A DNA stretch of 64,000 nucleotides, from assembly GCA_004194705.1 (NCBI GenBank), contig SADC01001282.1, positions 1,054,001 through 1,118,000 on the forward strand, in the 5' to 3' direction. Shown here piece by piece: positions 1-10,919 of the stretch (its first letter is position 1; every line of letters begins with the position of its first letter). The notes under the pieces were generated by a model that was given only the letters and a program-made list of their open reading frames with translations, did no database searches and was not told where the DNA came from. Source of the stretch: Ditylenchus dipsaci (lineage: Eukaryota > Nematoda > Chromadorea > Rhabditida > Anguinidae). Made by a program: the position numbers and the translations under genes.

Positions 1-42
1 CAACCATTTTTTTTCAAGACACGCGAATGTATATAGAGCCAA
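1..42. repeat. End fragment of the 12116-12890 repeat
   Basis: The first 42 bases nearly match the right end of the inverted-repeat element at 12116-12890 (shared core GCGAATGTATATAGAGCCAA). The window therefore opens at the edge of another copy. Seen directly in the sequence. Confidence 0.7.
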
Positions 43-624
43 AGTTGCAAATCATTATTGGGCGGTTGTGTTTTTTTCGGCTAAATGAAACCTGACCTCC
101 ATTAATCGAAAGAAACTCTTAGTGGTCAAATTTCTAATTCTAGCGGGTAAGTAGGTAACCATGCGGGCCAGTTTTTTTGTTTGCTTGTAATGGCTTGGTC
201 TTTAAATAGAAACAACCGCGAACTTGCAAAAACACGAAATAACACAGAGCCCACTCAAATTCAAATCTTAGTGCAATTAAAAATCAACAAAACGCCAAGA
301 TTTTCAAAATCGATTTTTGTGTGCACTCGACATCAAATTATTTAAGGTCAATATTTTCAACAAATACTAACTTTTTTCAACAAAATGCTGATTTTGAACT
401 TGCAGTGTAGGTGATAATTCACCATGTTTGCTCTAGAGTATGTACCCCGACGCTAACTTTATTCAATTGAAGTCTTTCAACAACATTCCAAGGACACAAC
501 AAATAAAACTCCACTAGAACTAGCTCGGTTTCTTCTGATCAAACAAAATATTCCTCAAATAAGATTCCTCGAAAATTTTTGTCAAAGTTTTTCTTCTTTC
601 CCGCAAGCAATTTCTTCCAGAGCC
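43..624. other. Gene-free stretch, nothing recognised
   Basis: AT-rich sequence without a convincing exon on either strand. It lies downstream of the H3-like gene and presumably holds its 3' flank. Confidence 0.4.
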
Positions 625-1172
625 TCAAGCATGAAATTGACCACGAAGAAGACGAGCCAGCTGAAGGTCCTTGCACATGACGATGACCCGCTTGGCATGG
701 ACGGCGCACAAATTGATGTTTTCGAAGAAGCCTGTCAACTACATTTTCATGGCTTCCTGAAGAGCAACAACAGCAAACGCCCTAAAAACAAATAGGTTAT
801 TGGAGGACATATACGATAATCGGAAAAGGAACGCACCGATAGCGAAGAACTGTCTTAAACTTTCGCGCAATTTCACGGACAAGGCGCTGAAACGGAAGCT
901 TACGGAGCAGCAAATCAGTCGACTACTGATAGCGGAGCATCTCACGAAGAGCAACAGTGCCAGGATGATAGCGACGCGCCTTCTTGATTCCATCATCAAC
1001 TCCGGCACGAGCATGTTTTTGCGCAGTTTGCTAAAGTAAAAAAAAGTGTGATCACTGAAGAGGTACCAAACGCAAACCTGTTACACCTGCTGAAACCTGC
1101 TCCTCATTGATTCTTGATTTCTGTCCTCTTCTCTGCTTCTTTGATAGCTTGGATTGCGAGTTCTCATCATAC
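625..1172 (-). pseudogene. Divergent histone H3 (possibly cenH3-like) with two in-frame TAG codons
   Basis: Three exons read on the minus strand: 1067-1172, 837-1030 and 625-781, with two short introns (36 and 55 nt) bounded by GT..AG. Joined in phase, they give a basic divergent N-terminal tail and then the H3 fold. Landmarks include [39 protein letters not shown] and [11 protein letters not shown], ending at TGA (625-627). No frameshift is needed. Two codons are TAG: 923-925, where H3 has Lys in YQKST, and 739-741, where H3 has Tyr after ALQEASEA. Another gene here (16274-18399) ends in TAG, so TAG is a working stop and this copy should be broken. The tail is unlike canonical H3, which hints at a centromeric or other variant. 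However, loop 1 has the canonical H3 length, which argues against a typical CENP-A. The upstream start exon was not found. Confidence 0.85.
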
Positions 1173-2242
1173 CTGAAAATTACACAAAATTTCACTCTGT
1201 CAAAAAATCTAAAAAAGTCGTCGTTTTTAGGACGTCTTATATACCAAAGATAGCTCAGACATTCGGCTACAAGAATAATCAGACCGATTTTTTAAATTCA
1301 GAATTAAGAAAACTAGAGACGGTTTAAAGCAAACAAGTGGCATTTTCCGAATTAAAATAGGGTGTTTCTCGTTTCTATCTAACTTTTGTATAAAACGCCG
1401 AAAATTTGTATTTTTTGTATACGTCCTGGTACCAAAATGTAGCAAATCTACTTCTTTATCGAGTCTCCGGTTTTGTTTCAGATTAACTTCACGAAAAAAG
1501 TTCCTATGATCTCGAATAAGTAGACTAGATAAAGAAAAAACTTAATAATTTTTTCACGGAAATCCATTGTAATTCTTAAATTTTGATTGTTTCACGGGCT
1601 AGTGATGGCTTATTCGAAAGCCCTATTAGTTGGGAGTTTTTTAGAAACAAGCCCTGCATAGACAGTAGATAAAACATCTATATAAAAATCAAGACATTGA
1701 GGTACTTCAAAAGTGTCTGGTTTCAAAAAGTTTGAATTTCGCGCAATTTTTGCTATTGCACTAAAATTCGAATTTCAGTGGGCTGTGAACAGAGGTCTAA
1801 AATAATTTGATTGAAATATTTCATGAAAAGACAAAAATTGCCTACGTCTCATCTTGTTGTTTCCTCAATTTTTGCCGGTTGTTTAACCAAATTTTCTGTC
1901 TGTAGGACCAATATCTCAAAATGTTTGGTTAAAGTTGTGCACTGACTATTTAAAAAGACTATAAAGACCAACTGTTTCATGAGCAAATGAAAAACTAGTT
2001 GGCGTGGTTTTCTTGTAGATGGTGGAAATATCTGGAGCATTCTGTATATCAGAGGGCTCTCAACTCAAAAGTTCAAGAATAAGTACATTTGATCAAAGCA
2101 AAATATTTATCTTTTGGGTTTTATGGCAAAATTAGTTTCTCCAGTGGTTATTGCTGATTCGGTGCTAAAAACAAGATTTCGACGTTTGGAATTACAAAAT
2201 AATGAGAAATCTTATTAATAATAACGTTCGAAAGCGCTGCTA
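1173..2242. other. Gene-free stretch upstream of the H3-like gene
   Basis: No exon recognised on either strand. Any first exon or promoter of the minus-strand H3-like gene should lie here, but nothing could be fixed. Some sequence beside 2243 may belong to older repeat copies. Confidence 0.35.
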
Positions 2243-3585
2243 CAGTAGCGGAAAAAAGTGATGACTCAAGCATAAGTTTTGCGTATTTTGCTTCATATCT
2301 CCCGACTACATGCATTCTTTGATTTAACATATATAAGCAAGAATGATCGCCGGAATCTCAGCTACATTTTGAGTACAAATACATATATGTATGATAAGGA
2401 ATCAGAAACTTTTTAATTGTTTTTCAAAATGCACTCAAATTTTGAGGCGGAAAAAAGTGATGACTCAAATCCTTTTCTATTGATGTTTCATCGTCATTTT
2501 ATGTCTATGGCCAATTTTAAATGTTTATTCGTAAGCCCTGTTTCTCAGCTACAATTTGGAATGTCAAACTTACTTTTATAATTATTCTAGGAAAAGTTAT
2601 GACCATCAAGATAAAAGCGTTGATTTCTAGTCAAAATAAAGGAAAATCCAAGGAAAATGACTGTTTAGACACATAAATAATAGCTTTTCTCAAAAAATGT
2701 TGATTAAAAGATAACATTCAATGCACCATTCGAAAGCTCTTTGATTTCTCTACACAATGAAATGTTGACTGCTTTTTTAGAAAAATACAGCGCTGAGAAA
2801 CGGACGGTTGAATTTCGACAAGACAAAAAACCACTGTTTTTGCCTTATTTTTAGCCTTTTTTGTCTTGTCGAAATTCAACCGTCCGTTTCTCAGCCCTGT
2901 ATTTTTCTAAAAAAACTGTCGACATGTCATTTTGTGGAGAAATCAAAGAGCTTTCGAATGGTGCAATGGATGTTATCTTTTCATCGACATTTTTTTGAGA
3001 AAAGCTATTATTTATATGGCTAAACAGTCATTTTTCTTAGATTTTCCTTTATTTTGACTAGAAATTGACACTTTTTTGTTGATGGGCATAACTTTTTTCG
3101 GAATAATCAAAAAGAAGAGTTTGACCCACCAAATTGCAGCCAAGATTCAGGGCTTACATTGTGAAGCTGTTATTGATGCAAATGGTTATGCTACGAAGTA
3201 CTACCTTAAAAAATCAAAGGTGTTACATTACTTTTGTCCGGCCCAAAAATGGACTAGTCGTGAAAAAGTGGCTGTAGAATGAAATTGTGCCCTCAAGAAT
3301 GAATTTTTTTTGCAGAATCATGTTCCTTGCTTAAAAATACACTTAAAATGTTTTTGCCGGACAAAATTTTGCCAGGAGATACTAGAGCTTTACCAAAACT
3401 TAGATTTTTGTACAGGTGTTACATTATTTTTGTCCGCTACTGTATGTATTTGTACTCAAAATGTAGCTGAGATTCCGGCGATCATTCTTGCTTATATATG
3501 TTAAATCAAAGAATGCATGTAGTCGGGAGATATGAAGCAAAATACGCAAAACTTATGCTTGAGTCATCACTTTTTTCCGCTACTG
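2243..3585. mobile_element. TA-flanked inverted-repeat element, CAGTAGCGG termini
   Basis: Termini are CAGTAGCGGAAAAAAGTGAT on the left and its reverse complement on the right, each flanked by TA, as in Tc1/mariner-type elements. The long arms (about 2243-2391 and 3445-3585) mirror each other. A second element with right end GTCCGCTACTG at about 3442 is nested inside and related to 36562-37755; its left end seems lost. No transposase is visible. The element stops 28 bases before the start codon of the next gene, so it lies in that gene's promoter or 5' end. Confidence 0.8.
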
Positions 3586-3612
3586 TATATCATCATTTTC
3601 AGCTTTTTGAAA

Positions 3613-4715
3613 ATGTTCTTCAAATCAAAGGTTATTGCTACTATCTGTGTGGGAAGTGGTCTGGAGCCGCTTAAATCTCTCAAGCTACGGGTGGTCATCA
3701 GAACTACGGTGCTCAAATTGGTTGCTAAAGCTCTCCGCAAGGCTGGTCTCGATTGTCTTTCGGTGAAATGCATGGACGTTCAGTACTCGAGCAAAAAGTT
3801 TGGTGGCAAGTTTCTCAGCATTGGCTTCGATCAGCAGGTGAAGGATGGTCGCGAATACAAAATCTGGATCGATGAGGCTGTGCCTGTCAACAAGGTTTCA
3901 CTCTAATCTTATTTACTACGGTAGTTGCCGAAAGTTAACAAGCTGATTGTCAACAATCAATCGTGTCAAAAATCGAACTCCACCCTTTTAAAATTCTTTT
4001 CTTGCCGTTGCATTGACCCTATATACAGGAATTTTTTCAGACAGTTTGCGACTACTCGCCGTGCTCAAAACATGCTGATATTGTCCATCCAATAAATATG
4101 ATTGATCCACTGAGTGAAACTTCTGTTTGGATAGATGAATCAAAGACGGTGCCTGGACGACGAGCCAAAAGTGTTTTAGGAATCGCTGTCGATTTGTGAG
4201 TTCAACGGTTTTTTTTCACATATTGATTAATTTTAAATAGGGAGCGCAAAGTGTCCGCTGACGAGCTGGTCGAGATGTTTCCTCTAAGATCTACAAATAT
4301 TCAAATGAAGAACTTCGATCCTGCTATGTTTTTACTGCAGAATCATGCGCTCGCTACGTAAGTCCACCATTCTAATTCATGCAAGATATTCCACGGCTGA
4401 AATTGGCTCTCGTTAAGGGTTGCTGAATTGGGGCAAGGTCTCAGGAATTTGCAAGAGGATATTGCTAAATCAGAAATTCAGCTGAGGAGCATGGATGCGG
4501 CGGATATGAACCCATTGCTCAGTGTAATAAATGCTCTCTCCACCTTACATTCCGAAATAGAACATGAACAGAAGAACGACAACTGGCCGCTGACAAAACC
4601 TCTTGCTTCAAAGGTGTGCTTGTAAATGTTATAGCTTTTTTTAAAATGTGGCTTCTAGATCGACGAAATTAGATGCCTTATGGATCAAGGTTATGTGCTG
4701 CATTCTAGGAGTTGA
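3613..4715 (+). CDS. Five-exon gene, unrecognised 268-aa protein
   Basis: Exons 3613-3894, 4041-4195, 4241-4357, 4418-4613 and 4659-4715 join in phase through GT..AG introns (45-146 nt) and total 807 nt, ending in TGA. The start ATG at 3613 was chosen because a TTTTCAG acceptor-like site ends 10 nt before it (3602), consistent with trans-splicing; an undetected upstream exon is the alternative. The predicted protein has no obvious signal peptide or membrane segment. Residues 1-95 are Lys-rich with predicted strands, the middle contains VPGRRAKSVLG, and the C-terminal third (from about VAELGQGLRNLQEDIAKSE) is helical and coiled-coil-like. I do not recognise the family. The clean phases make it a real gene; its function is unknown. 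Confidence 0.72.
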
Positions 4716-4837
4716 TGTAATAATTATTGTGTCCGTTGTGTAGACCGTATGTTATTGTATGTGCTTGTCGGTAATAAATGCTATTTAGATGTGTATTTCA
4801 GTGTATCCATTTTTATTAGGTGTCATTATCTGTGGTG

Positions 4838-4990
4838 GGAGCACGACATTTTTCTACTCGGCATTTTTCTGCCTACGACATTTTTCTACCGAGTCATTTT
4901 TCTGCCGGACATTTTCGATGCCGGCCATTTTGATGCCCACCGTTTTGATGCTGGACATTTTCATGCTGACCGTTTTGATGCCGCACCAAA
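4838..4990 (+). repeat. Degenerate minisatellite of CATTTT-TGCC units
   Basis: About ten imperfect units carry a CATTTT or CGTTTT core followed by (C/G)ATGCCG or CTGCC, in direct orientation, starting about 120 bases after the stop codon of the 268-aa gene. Open frames across it are by-products of the repeat. Confidence 0.7.
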
Positions 4991-5496
4991 TTGGATCTAT
5001 TCATGAGAAAAAAACTTTTTTTTCGCCTGTCTTCGGCCACAACCAAAAGTTTCTGGGCGGCTCTAGGTGAATTGTAAACCTGATACTTGCCCTAAACAGG
5101 TATTCACCACTAAAATCCAAAATTTTAGATTTGGCCTAAAGTAATTAAAAATCATTGACCCTATCTAAAATCGTGTCCTGAACTGAATTTGGTAATTCCA
5201 GAATTTGCAGAGACCCAAATTCTGAAATGTTTTATGCCCCTTAGGGTATCAAGCGTGCTGCGAATAACCTCTGGTCCTATCAGAAGATTTTTTATGAACT
5301 GGACATCCATGCTGGAATCTCTATGGCCGGTCTACTGTCTGATGAAAGTATTTTCGCGTATCTTAGGATTTATTCACCTTCTCAATTATATTTTCATTTT
5401 TAGCCGCTTTCTGCAGTCTGAGTTGTCCCAAATTTTGCCAAAAGGCTTGAATTTTCAAATTTCAATTAAAATTGTACTCAGGAATAGCGTCGAAGC
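4991..5496. other. Gene-free stretch
   Basis: No exon or known repeat end could be defined. A GGCTCTAGGTGAATTGTAAA segment at about 5059 resembles the left end of the adjacent element 5505-6649 and may be an older relic of it. Confidence 0.35.
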
Positions 5497-5504
5497 ATAA
5501 TTAC

Positions 5505-6649
5505 GGCTCTAGGTGAATTCATCCAAGGTGAATTCATCCAACGGTGAATTCATCCAATTTTTGTCCCGACACGATTTTTTTTAAATACGGTTTAAAATTC
5601 TGTTTTCTCGTCAGTGTTTGTGTTATTGCATTTTTTGTTGCGGTTTTTCGTGTTTTTTCATGATCTCTTTAATTTATTTACTAGAAAAGGCGCCCCGGCC
5701 AAAGGCCGGTCTAGAACTTTTGGGTGCCACGTGTGCCTTAGCCCGGTTAGACCGCCCCCCCCCCTGAATACGTGCCTGCTATTGTGCACTCGCTTCTAGG
5801 CACTACCTCTTTAGTATTACCTCTTATGTACCCATACTTGAGACACTCCATCTGAGCGCCACTACCTGAATAACCACCTGTTGGGCATGACGACCTTGGT
5901 GACACTACCTAGAGAAATGTATATTCACACCTGGGCACCACTTTCTGCTCAGCCCCATCTCAGTATCCCCTCCTGGATACTCCCTGTTAGTGCCGCAGCT
6001 GCGTTGCCGCTTTCGTTAAGTGTTGACTGTTTAGGCCAAATACGGATGGATCAGGCATACCACGTGGTGTAGGGTCCATTTTGGTGCTCCGTCGTCCATC
6101 CTGACCGTTCAAGTTATCCACATGGTTTCAATGGCCATTTTGGTGGTTCGGGTAAATGTACGTGATTTGGGATTTATTCTGCTGCCTCATGGTTAATCCT
6201 AGTGGTTCGATTGTAACCACATAGTTCGGGGTCCATTAAGGTGGTTTGAGTGTTGATTCATAGTGTTTCAGAGTTCATCTTGGTGTTTTAGGGTTCATTT
6301 TGGCGCTTCCCGGTCCATCTTGGTGGTTCGGGCGTATTTTCGTGGCTTTTGGTCTAGCATGGTGGTTGGACCATAGCTACCCTACCTGCACTCTTATGAA
6401 AAATTGTTAGAGTTGTATAAATTAAAATTGTTAGAATTGTATAAATTGGTTGGTTGTAATGTCAATAGAATAGGCGGAACAAAAAATATTTAAAGAAAAT
6501 GTGTCAAGACAAAAATATTGGATGAATTCACCTTTGGATGAATTCACCTTTGGATAAATTCACCGTTGGATGAATTCACCTTGGATAAATTCACCGTTGG
6601 ATGAATTCACCTTGGATGAATTCACCTTGGATGAATTCACCGTCGCCCC
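5505..6649. mobile_element. 1.15-kb element with reiterated GGTGAATTCATCCAA ends
   Basis: Direct copies of ATAATTAC (5497-5504 and 6650-6657) flank the element, an 8-bp target duplication of the hAT type. The left end carries three GGTGAATTCATCC units and the right end about eight inverted units (GGATGAATTCACC), so the terminal repeats are themselves short tandem arrays. The interior (about 6060-6360) holds degenerate units related to GGTCCATTTTGGTGGTTCGG. No transposase frame is visible. The element is non-autonomous. Confidence 0.8.
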
Positions 6650-6657
6650 ATAATTAC

Positions 6658-8097
6658 AGCTTTAAAAAACCTCCGGCACACCTATAATCCAGTGCGCATC
6701 TCTTCAGTGCGCCCTGCCCCAGGGACTACAGCGGTGCCGCAGAGATAATTTGGCACACCCGGTGTTGGGGCGAAAATTTCCTGCCTACCCATCACTGACC
6801 ACAGACTCTTAATCACCTTGAGTTTGTTGCCTTTCGCGACAGCTGAACACATAACTACCATAATATTCACACACATATAATTATGGCGACAAAAATAAGA
6901 TCGGTGGGTTACACAAAGTGGGCCACATTTTTTTGAAATTCTCTGCGTTTTTTGGTATTTGTTAGTAAAGGCGGAAACGGGATAGAAGTGAGATTAGAAT
7001 CAAACCTTGCGATTAGATTGATGTCATATCTTCAGGGCGGCCATATGTCCGTTTTAAAAAGATTTGTCCTTTTTTTTGGGATCCCAAATCTTTTTTATTT
7101 ATTTATTTTTGCTTTAAATGGCAATAAGCACTATATAAATCCACTTTTTTTTTCAAAGATGGTCAAAACGTCTTTTTTCGCCCAAATGTCCTTTTTTAAA
7201 TTTGAGATGGCAGCCCTGTATATCTTAGAAGATTTTATTATTTTTACTACCTTAATCATTTTTTCTACTATTATGAAGGGGTTTATCGACCGGATCATTG
7301 TCATTATTGCATCGTTATCATTTAGCTATCATCGCAAAATAAAAAGTATATATTTTTTTATAGTTGGAAGAGACGTTTTAACCGTTTTAACGTTTTAAAC
7401 TACTTTTGCTTTTTGAAAAATTGGCTTTGATTTTTTGAAGATGGTCTTTTTGGGTATTCTAGGGTCGTTTTTCAGTTATTTGTCACATTTAGGCTTAGAT
7501 TCAGAAAAGGGCAGCCCGGACTCCAGCATGTTTTTTCACATTTTTTACTCCGAAAAAAATGTTTGAGTCTGGCCTAACATACGTTGGCATACCCTTGACT
7601 AATCCGAAATGTCATAAGTTACTGTGATATAATCTTGAAGTACCTAAAAAAGACCATCTATATTTGATGAGCTAAAACCAATTTTTAAGAGAAGTTTAAA
7701 TTTTCAGATGAGAAACTGTTCAGTGTTGTTTCTTGTATCGTATTAAGCCAGAAAAAGTAGTTGAAAACGTGTTTTGGGTCATTCTTCACAAATTAACTCA
7801 AGACGTACCCAAAAATTTATTCGTAAACAAGAAACAAAAAGTGGTAAACATTCAACAAAAGTGGTAGGGTGCCCGTTTATTGGAGACTGCCCGCTTACTA
7901 ATGACCCGTAAAATATTTTTTTAGTTTTATTCCCATTGTAGAGATAGAAGCATTTGATATAAAAAATTAGTCAATTGAAAGGTTGGTTAGTGAACTATGA
8001 GCATTTAGTCCTGTGCCTTCTTTATTATTGAAAGATCGGTTAATTGCATAATTCTATTTGCATATAGGCATGTGTTGCTTACGCCAGAGATGAAGAT
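6658..8097. other. Gene-free stretch with one small hAT-like element
   Basis: Apart from 7033-7218 nothing is recognised. Open frames here are AT-rich and hydrophobic without splice signals or family motifs. Confidence 0.35.
7033..7218. mobile_element. Short hAT-like MITE, CAGGGCGGCC termini
   Basis: Ends CAGGGCGGCC and GGCAGCCCTG are flanked by CATATCTT (7025-7032) and TATATCTT (7219-7226), a 7 of 8 match. The interior carries repeated (A)TGTCCTTTTT on both strands. Related sequence is at about 37825-38010 and 41140-41190. Confidence 0.65.
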
Positions 8098-8182
8098 ATG
8101 AGTAGCAACAGTAGCACTAGACCGTTGGAAGAAGTGGTGAAGGGGATGCGGGTGGATGGTGCCGGCGAAAGTTGGAAAATTC
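8098..8182 (+). other. Possible exon fragment cut by a transposon
   Basis: An ATG at 8098 opens a frame rich in Ser, Glu and Val (MSSNSSTRPLEEVVKGMRVD and on) with higher GC than its surroundings. It runs straight into the hAT-like element at 8183. It looks coding, but no continuation was found beyond the element at 9051, where SINE-like sequence starts. It could be a relic exon or chance. Confidence 0.28.
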
Positions 8183-9042
8183 GGACGGCTATCGATTACC
8201 GACGGTCAATGATTTTTTTTTTGAAATTTTTGATCAAAATTGTCAAGTTTTAGGGTAAAAGTTTCTGGAAAGTCGACCCAAAATCTCATCTTGAATCCGA
8301 ATACGTTGAGATCAGATCAGTGTTTTCAAAAGTCAAGGTCAAGGTAAAACTTGACTTTAAAACTTCAAGGTCGTTTTTCTCGATTTTTAGTAAGGAAAAT
8401 TGGTCTGAATTTTTTTCCTATCCCTGAAAGTCAAGATTTTGCGCTGAACAAAACGTACTTTTCAGAATAACGATATAATTTTTGCACGATGAGATATAGC
8501 CTAAAGTCAAGGTAAAATCACCTTGATTTTACCTTGACCTTGACTTTCGCTAAAATCAAGGTGATTTTACCTTGACTTTAGGCTATATCTCATCGTGCAA
8601 AAATTATATCGTTATTCTGAAAAGTACGTTTTGTTCAGCGCAAAATCTTGACTTTAAGGGATAGGAAAAAAAATTCAGACCCCTTTTCCTTACTAAAAAT
8701 CGAGAAAAACGATCTTGAAGTTTTAAAGTCAAGTTTTACCTTGACCTTGACCTTGAACTTGACCTTGACTTTTGAAATCACTGGATCAGATCGAAATATT
8801 TTTTATAGACTGAGATATCTACTAAAATAGGTAAATGGTGCTGAATTCCTGGTCTATCTACTCAAAATAGCTATATATCAGCCCATAAAAATTATTTTGA
8901 TCTGATCTTAACGGATTCGTATTCAGGATGAGATTTTGGAATTAGGGTCGACTTTCCAGAAACTTTTGCCCTGAAAATTGACAATTTTTGTCAAAAATTT
9001 AAAAAAAAAAATTCATTGACCGTCGATAATCGATATTTTACC
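8183..9042. mobile_element. hAT-like inverted-repeat element, GGACGGCTATCG end
   Basis: GAAAATTC flanks both sides exactly (8075+100 series: 8175-8182 and 9043-9050). Near the ends both arms contain ATCGATTA/TAATCGAT and GACGGTCAATGA/TCATTGACCGTC. The same family recurs at 31493-31885 with its own 8-bp duplication. This copy is enlarged by the nested element 8318-8783. Confidence 0.85.
8318..8783. mobile_element. Nested hAT-like MITE, CAGTGTTTTCAAAAGTCAAG ends
   Basis: GATCAGAT is duplicated exactly at 8310-8317 and 8784-8791. The ends are CAGTG..CACTG, and the body is almost one long hairpin built of TCAAGGT and ACCTTGA words. A sister copy is at 49315-49770. Confidence 0.88.
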
Positions 9043-9058
9043 GAAAATTCAACATAGG

Positions 9059-9715
9059 TGTGGCAGTGGATAAGCGTTAGTATCAGGTCGTCCCAAAAGT
9101 TTGCAGAATTTCGCCCTGGTCTCCTTATCGCGTTTTGTCACTTTTCAAACTCTTTTTTGAACCCGTTTTCGCTTTTCCTTCTTCTTCCAAACTGGTTGTG
9201 TTTTTGTCAAGAGAGTATTTCGATTACAAGAAACAATAAAATTTGAAGGCTGGTGCCCGGTGTGGTACCGGTGCGAAAATTCCGAAATTTACAGCACTGG
9301 TACCAAGTCAAAATTCCGCAAACAAGACGACCTAATATTGGTTGGCACAAAATCATGAGCAGGTTCGACCCCAACTGGTGGCACGCTAGTTATTTTGACC
9401 AATGTGTATAGGTTATTGGGGTCGCTCATTCTGAATACAGTCGAGTCTCGATATAACGCGACCGCTCGAGACCGGAAAAAGGAGTCGCGTTATATCGAAG
9501 GTAAATTTGAATGTCTTTCTTTTGCTGAAATCATTTGAAGGGTCGCGTTATATTAAGGGTCGCGGTGTATATGGCGCTAAAAATCGAATTACCTCGATAA
9601 ATTGGTCAAGCAAGCCAAAATAACTAGCGTGCCACCAGGTGGAAATTATGCCTGCGCACCATTTTATGCAATAAACCACTTACACTTATCCACTGCGCCC
9701 CCCCTGTTAAATTTC
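9059..9715. repeat. tRNA-derived SINE pieces in inverted arrangement
   Basis: The left part begins GTGTGGCAGTGGATAAGCG (A-box-like) and has a B-box-like GGTTCGACCCC at about 9361. The right part is the inverse (…TTATCCACTGCGCC at about 9690), with a shared GGTGGCACGCTAGTTATTTT motif on both sides. A pogo-like fragment starting CAGTCGAGTCTCGATATAAC (9438 to about 9590) is inserted in the middle. Confidence 0.65.
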
Positions 9716-9823
9716 CCAAACTAAGTGGCTTAATTTTTTATTGCAACATGTAACACACTTTCAAAGTAAAAGGTTTTATGTATCAAGAAAAAAATAAAAA
9801 AAAACAGGATAGCAATCGGATCA

Positions 9824-10487
9824 CAGTCGAGTTTCTCATTAACATACACCCTTGGGACCGAGTCTAGCCGTATGTTAATGAGAGGTGTATGTTAATGGGA
9901 GAGTCCATTCAGTTTTAAGGCTAAATTTCGGAAAATACCGCTCAGTCCATTTCGGGACACACCCCTCAGTTAAATAAGCTTGTGGGACCGAGGCAATTTC
10001 TTTTTTAAAAATTAAAAAAATTGCCTTGGTATCAGGGTGGCCAGATACAAAATCTTAAAGGCAGGATTTTGATCTCGAAAAGCAGGATTTTGAAACAAAA
10101 AATCTGCAAAAAGCAGGAATGAACATATTTATTCGCAGAACAGCAATAAACATCAGGAAAACATCACAAATCATTTCTCACTAATCACTCTTTCCATATT
10201 TTTAAGGAATACAATTAATTCACATTGACTGGTTGACTAAATATCACATGCAAAAATGTGCGAAAATTCCTGCTTTTCACTGGCAAAAAGCAGATTTCAA
10301 AACCAAAAAGCAGGAAATTCCTGCTAAAGCAGGACATCTGGCCACCCTGCTTGGTATCCCCCAGTTTTTTTTCAAATCTTTTATAATATAATGGGAGAAC
10401 CAATTGTTAGAACGGGAGCGGGCCTAGCCGTATGTTAATGGGAGGGCGTATGTTAATGGGGAAGTATTTTAATGAGAGACTCGACTG
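9824..10487. mobile_element. Pogo/Tigger-like MITE, CAGTCGAGT ends (ATTAACATAC type)
   Basis: Termini CAGTCGAGTTTCTCATTAAC and GAGAGACTCGACTG, followed on the right by TA. Subterminal TATGTTAATGGGAG words are reiterated near both ends. It is split by the hAT-like insertion 10033-10349. Confidence 0.8.
10033..10349. mobile_element. hAT-like MITE, CAGGGTGGCCAGAT ends
   Basis: Exact 8-bp duplication CTTGGTAT (10025-10032 and 10350-10357) with 12-13-bp inverted ends CAGGGTGGCCAGA / TCTGGCCACCCTG. The interior repeats AAAGCAGGA(A/T)TT. Inserted into 9824-10487. Confidence 0.92.
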
Positions 10488-10518
10488 TATGTTCATTTTT
10501 CATTCCACTTTTCTAATA

Positions 10519-10638
10519 CAGTTAAGTCACACAGTTAATATAAGGTCACACAAATTGTATTTGGATAATCAAAATTAAGATGTAATACCACTGATAGCCG
10601 GTTCCGAGTAGTAGTCTTAAAATATCGAGACTCAATTG
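10519..10638. mobile_element. Small pogo-like MITE (120 bp)
   Basis: Left end TACAGTTAAGTCACACAG and right end CGAGACTCAATTGTA, flanked by TA on both sides; a shorter and more decayed member of the CAGT(C) group. Confidence 0.55.
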
Positions 10639-10802
10639 TATGGAAAAAGACAGAGATATAAGAGTCATAGGCTAGAACATAGAAACCAGTACTTTTCTTC
10701 AAGGAGAAAATCTCGGTAAAAGCTTGGCTCCCGACCATTTCTATAATCTTACCAAATTAAATAATTGAAAAAAAGAAACGTGCAAAAACATTTAAAAAAG
10801 TA

Positions 10803-10901
10803 TCATCCTAACTGTTGGAAAGTTGCTTCAGCCACCTTCTTATAGAAATTTTGTTTTTCTGCATCATTCAATCCAACTGTGGACTCCACACTTTTCACAA
10901 T
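10803..10901 (-). CDS. C-terminal exon of an unidentified minus-strand gene
   Basis: An AATTTAG acceptor precedes 10901. The exon reads in phase 0 for 32 residues (IVKSVESTVGLNDAEKQNFY and on, ending ATFQQLG) to TGA at 10803-10805. It is charged and helical, with codon use typical of a real exon. The next element upstream on this strand is an inverted repeat (10920-11590), which would sit in the preceding intron. A link to the secreted gene at 13053-13586 was considered because both are helical and on the same strand, but the phases do not join directly. Confidence 0.5.
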   Translation of the reverse strand: MVKSVESTVGLNDAEKQNFYKKVAEATFQQLG

Positions 10902-10919
10902 CTAAATTTTTGTATTAGA

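Noticed and set aside
739..1014. 91-residue minus-strand frame read as its own hydrophobic protein
   Set aside because: It is an out-of-phase reading across the exons and intron of the H3-like gene.
4041..4715. Assignment of the 268-aa protein to eIF3f/MPN proteins because of VPGR and a helical C-terminus
   Set aside because: The N-terminal half lacks the MPN strand pattern and the match is too short to claim.
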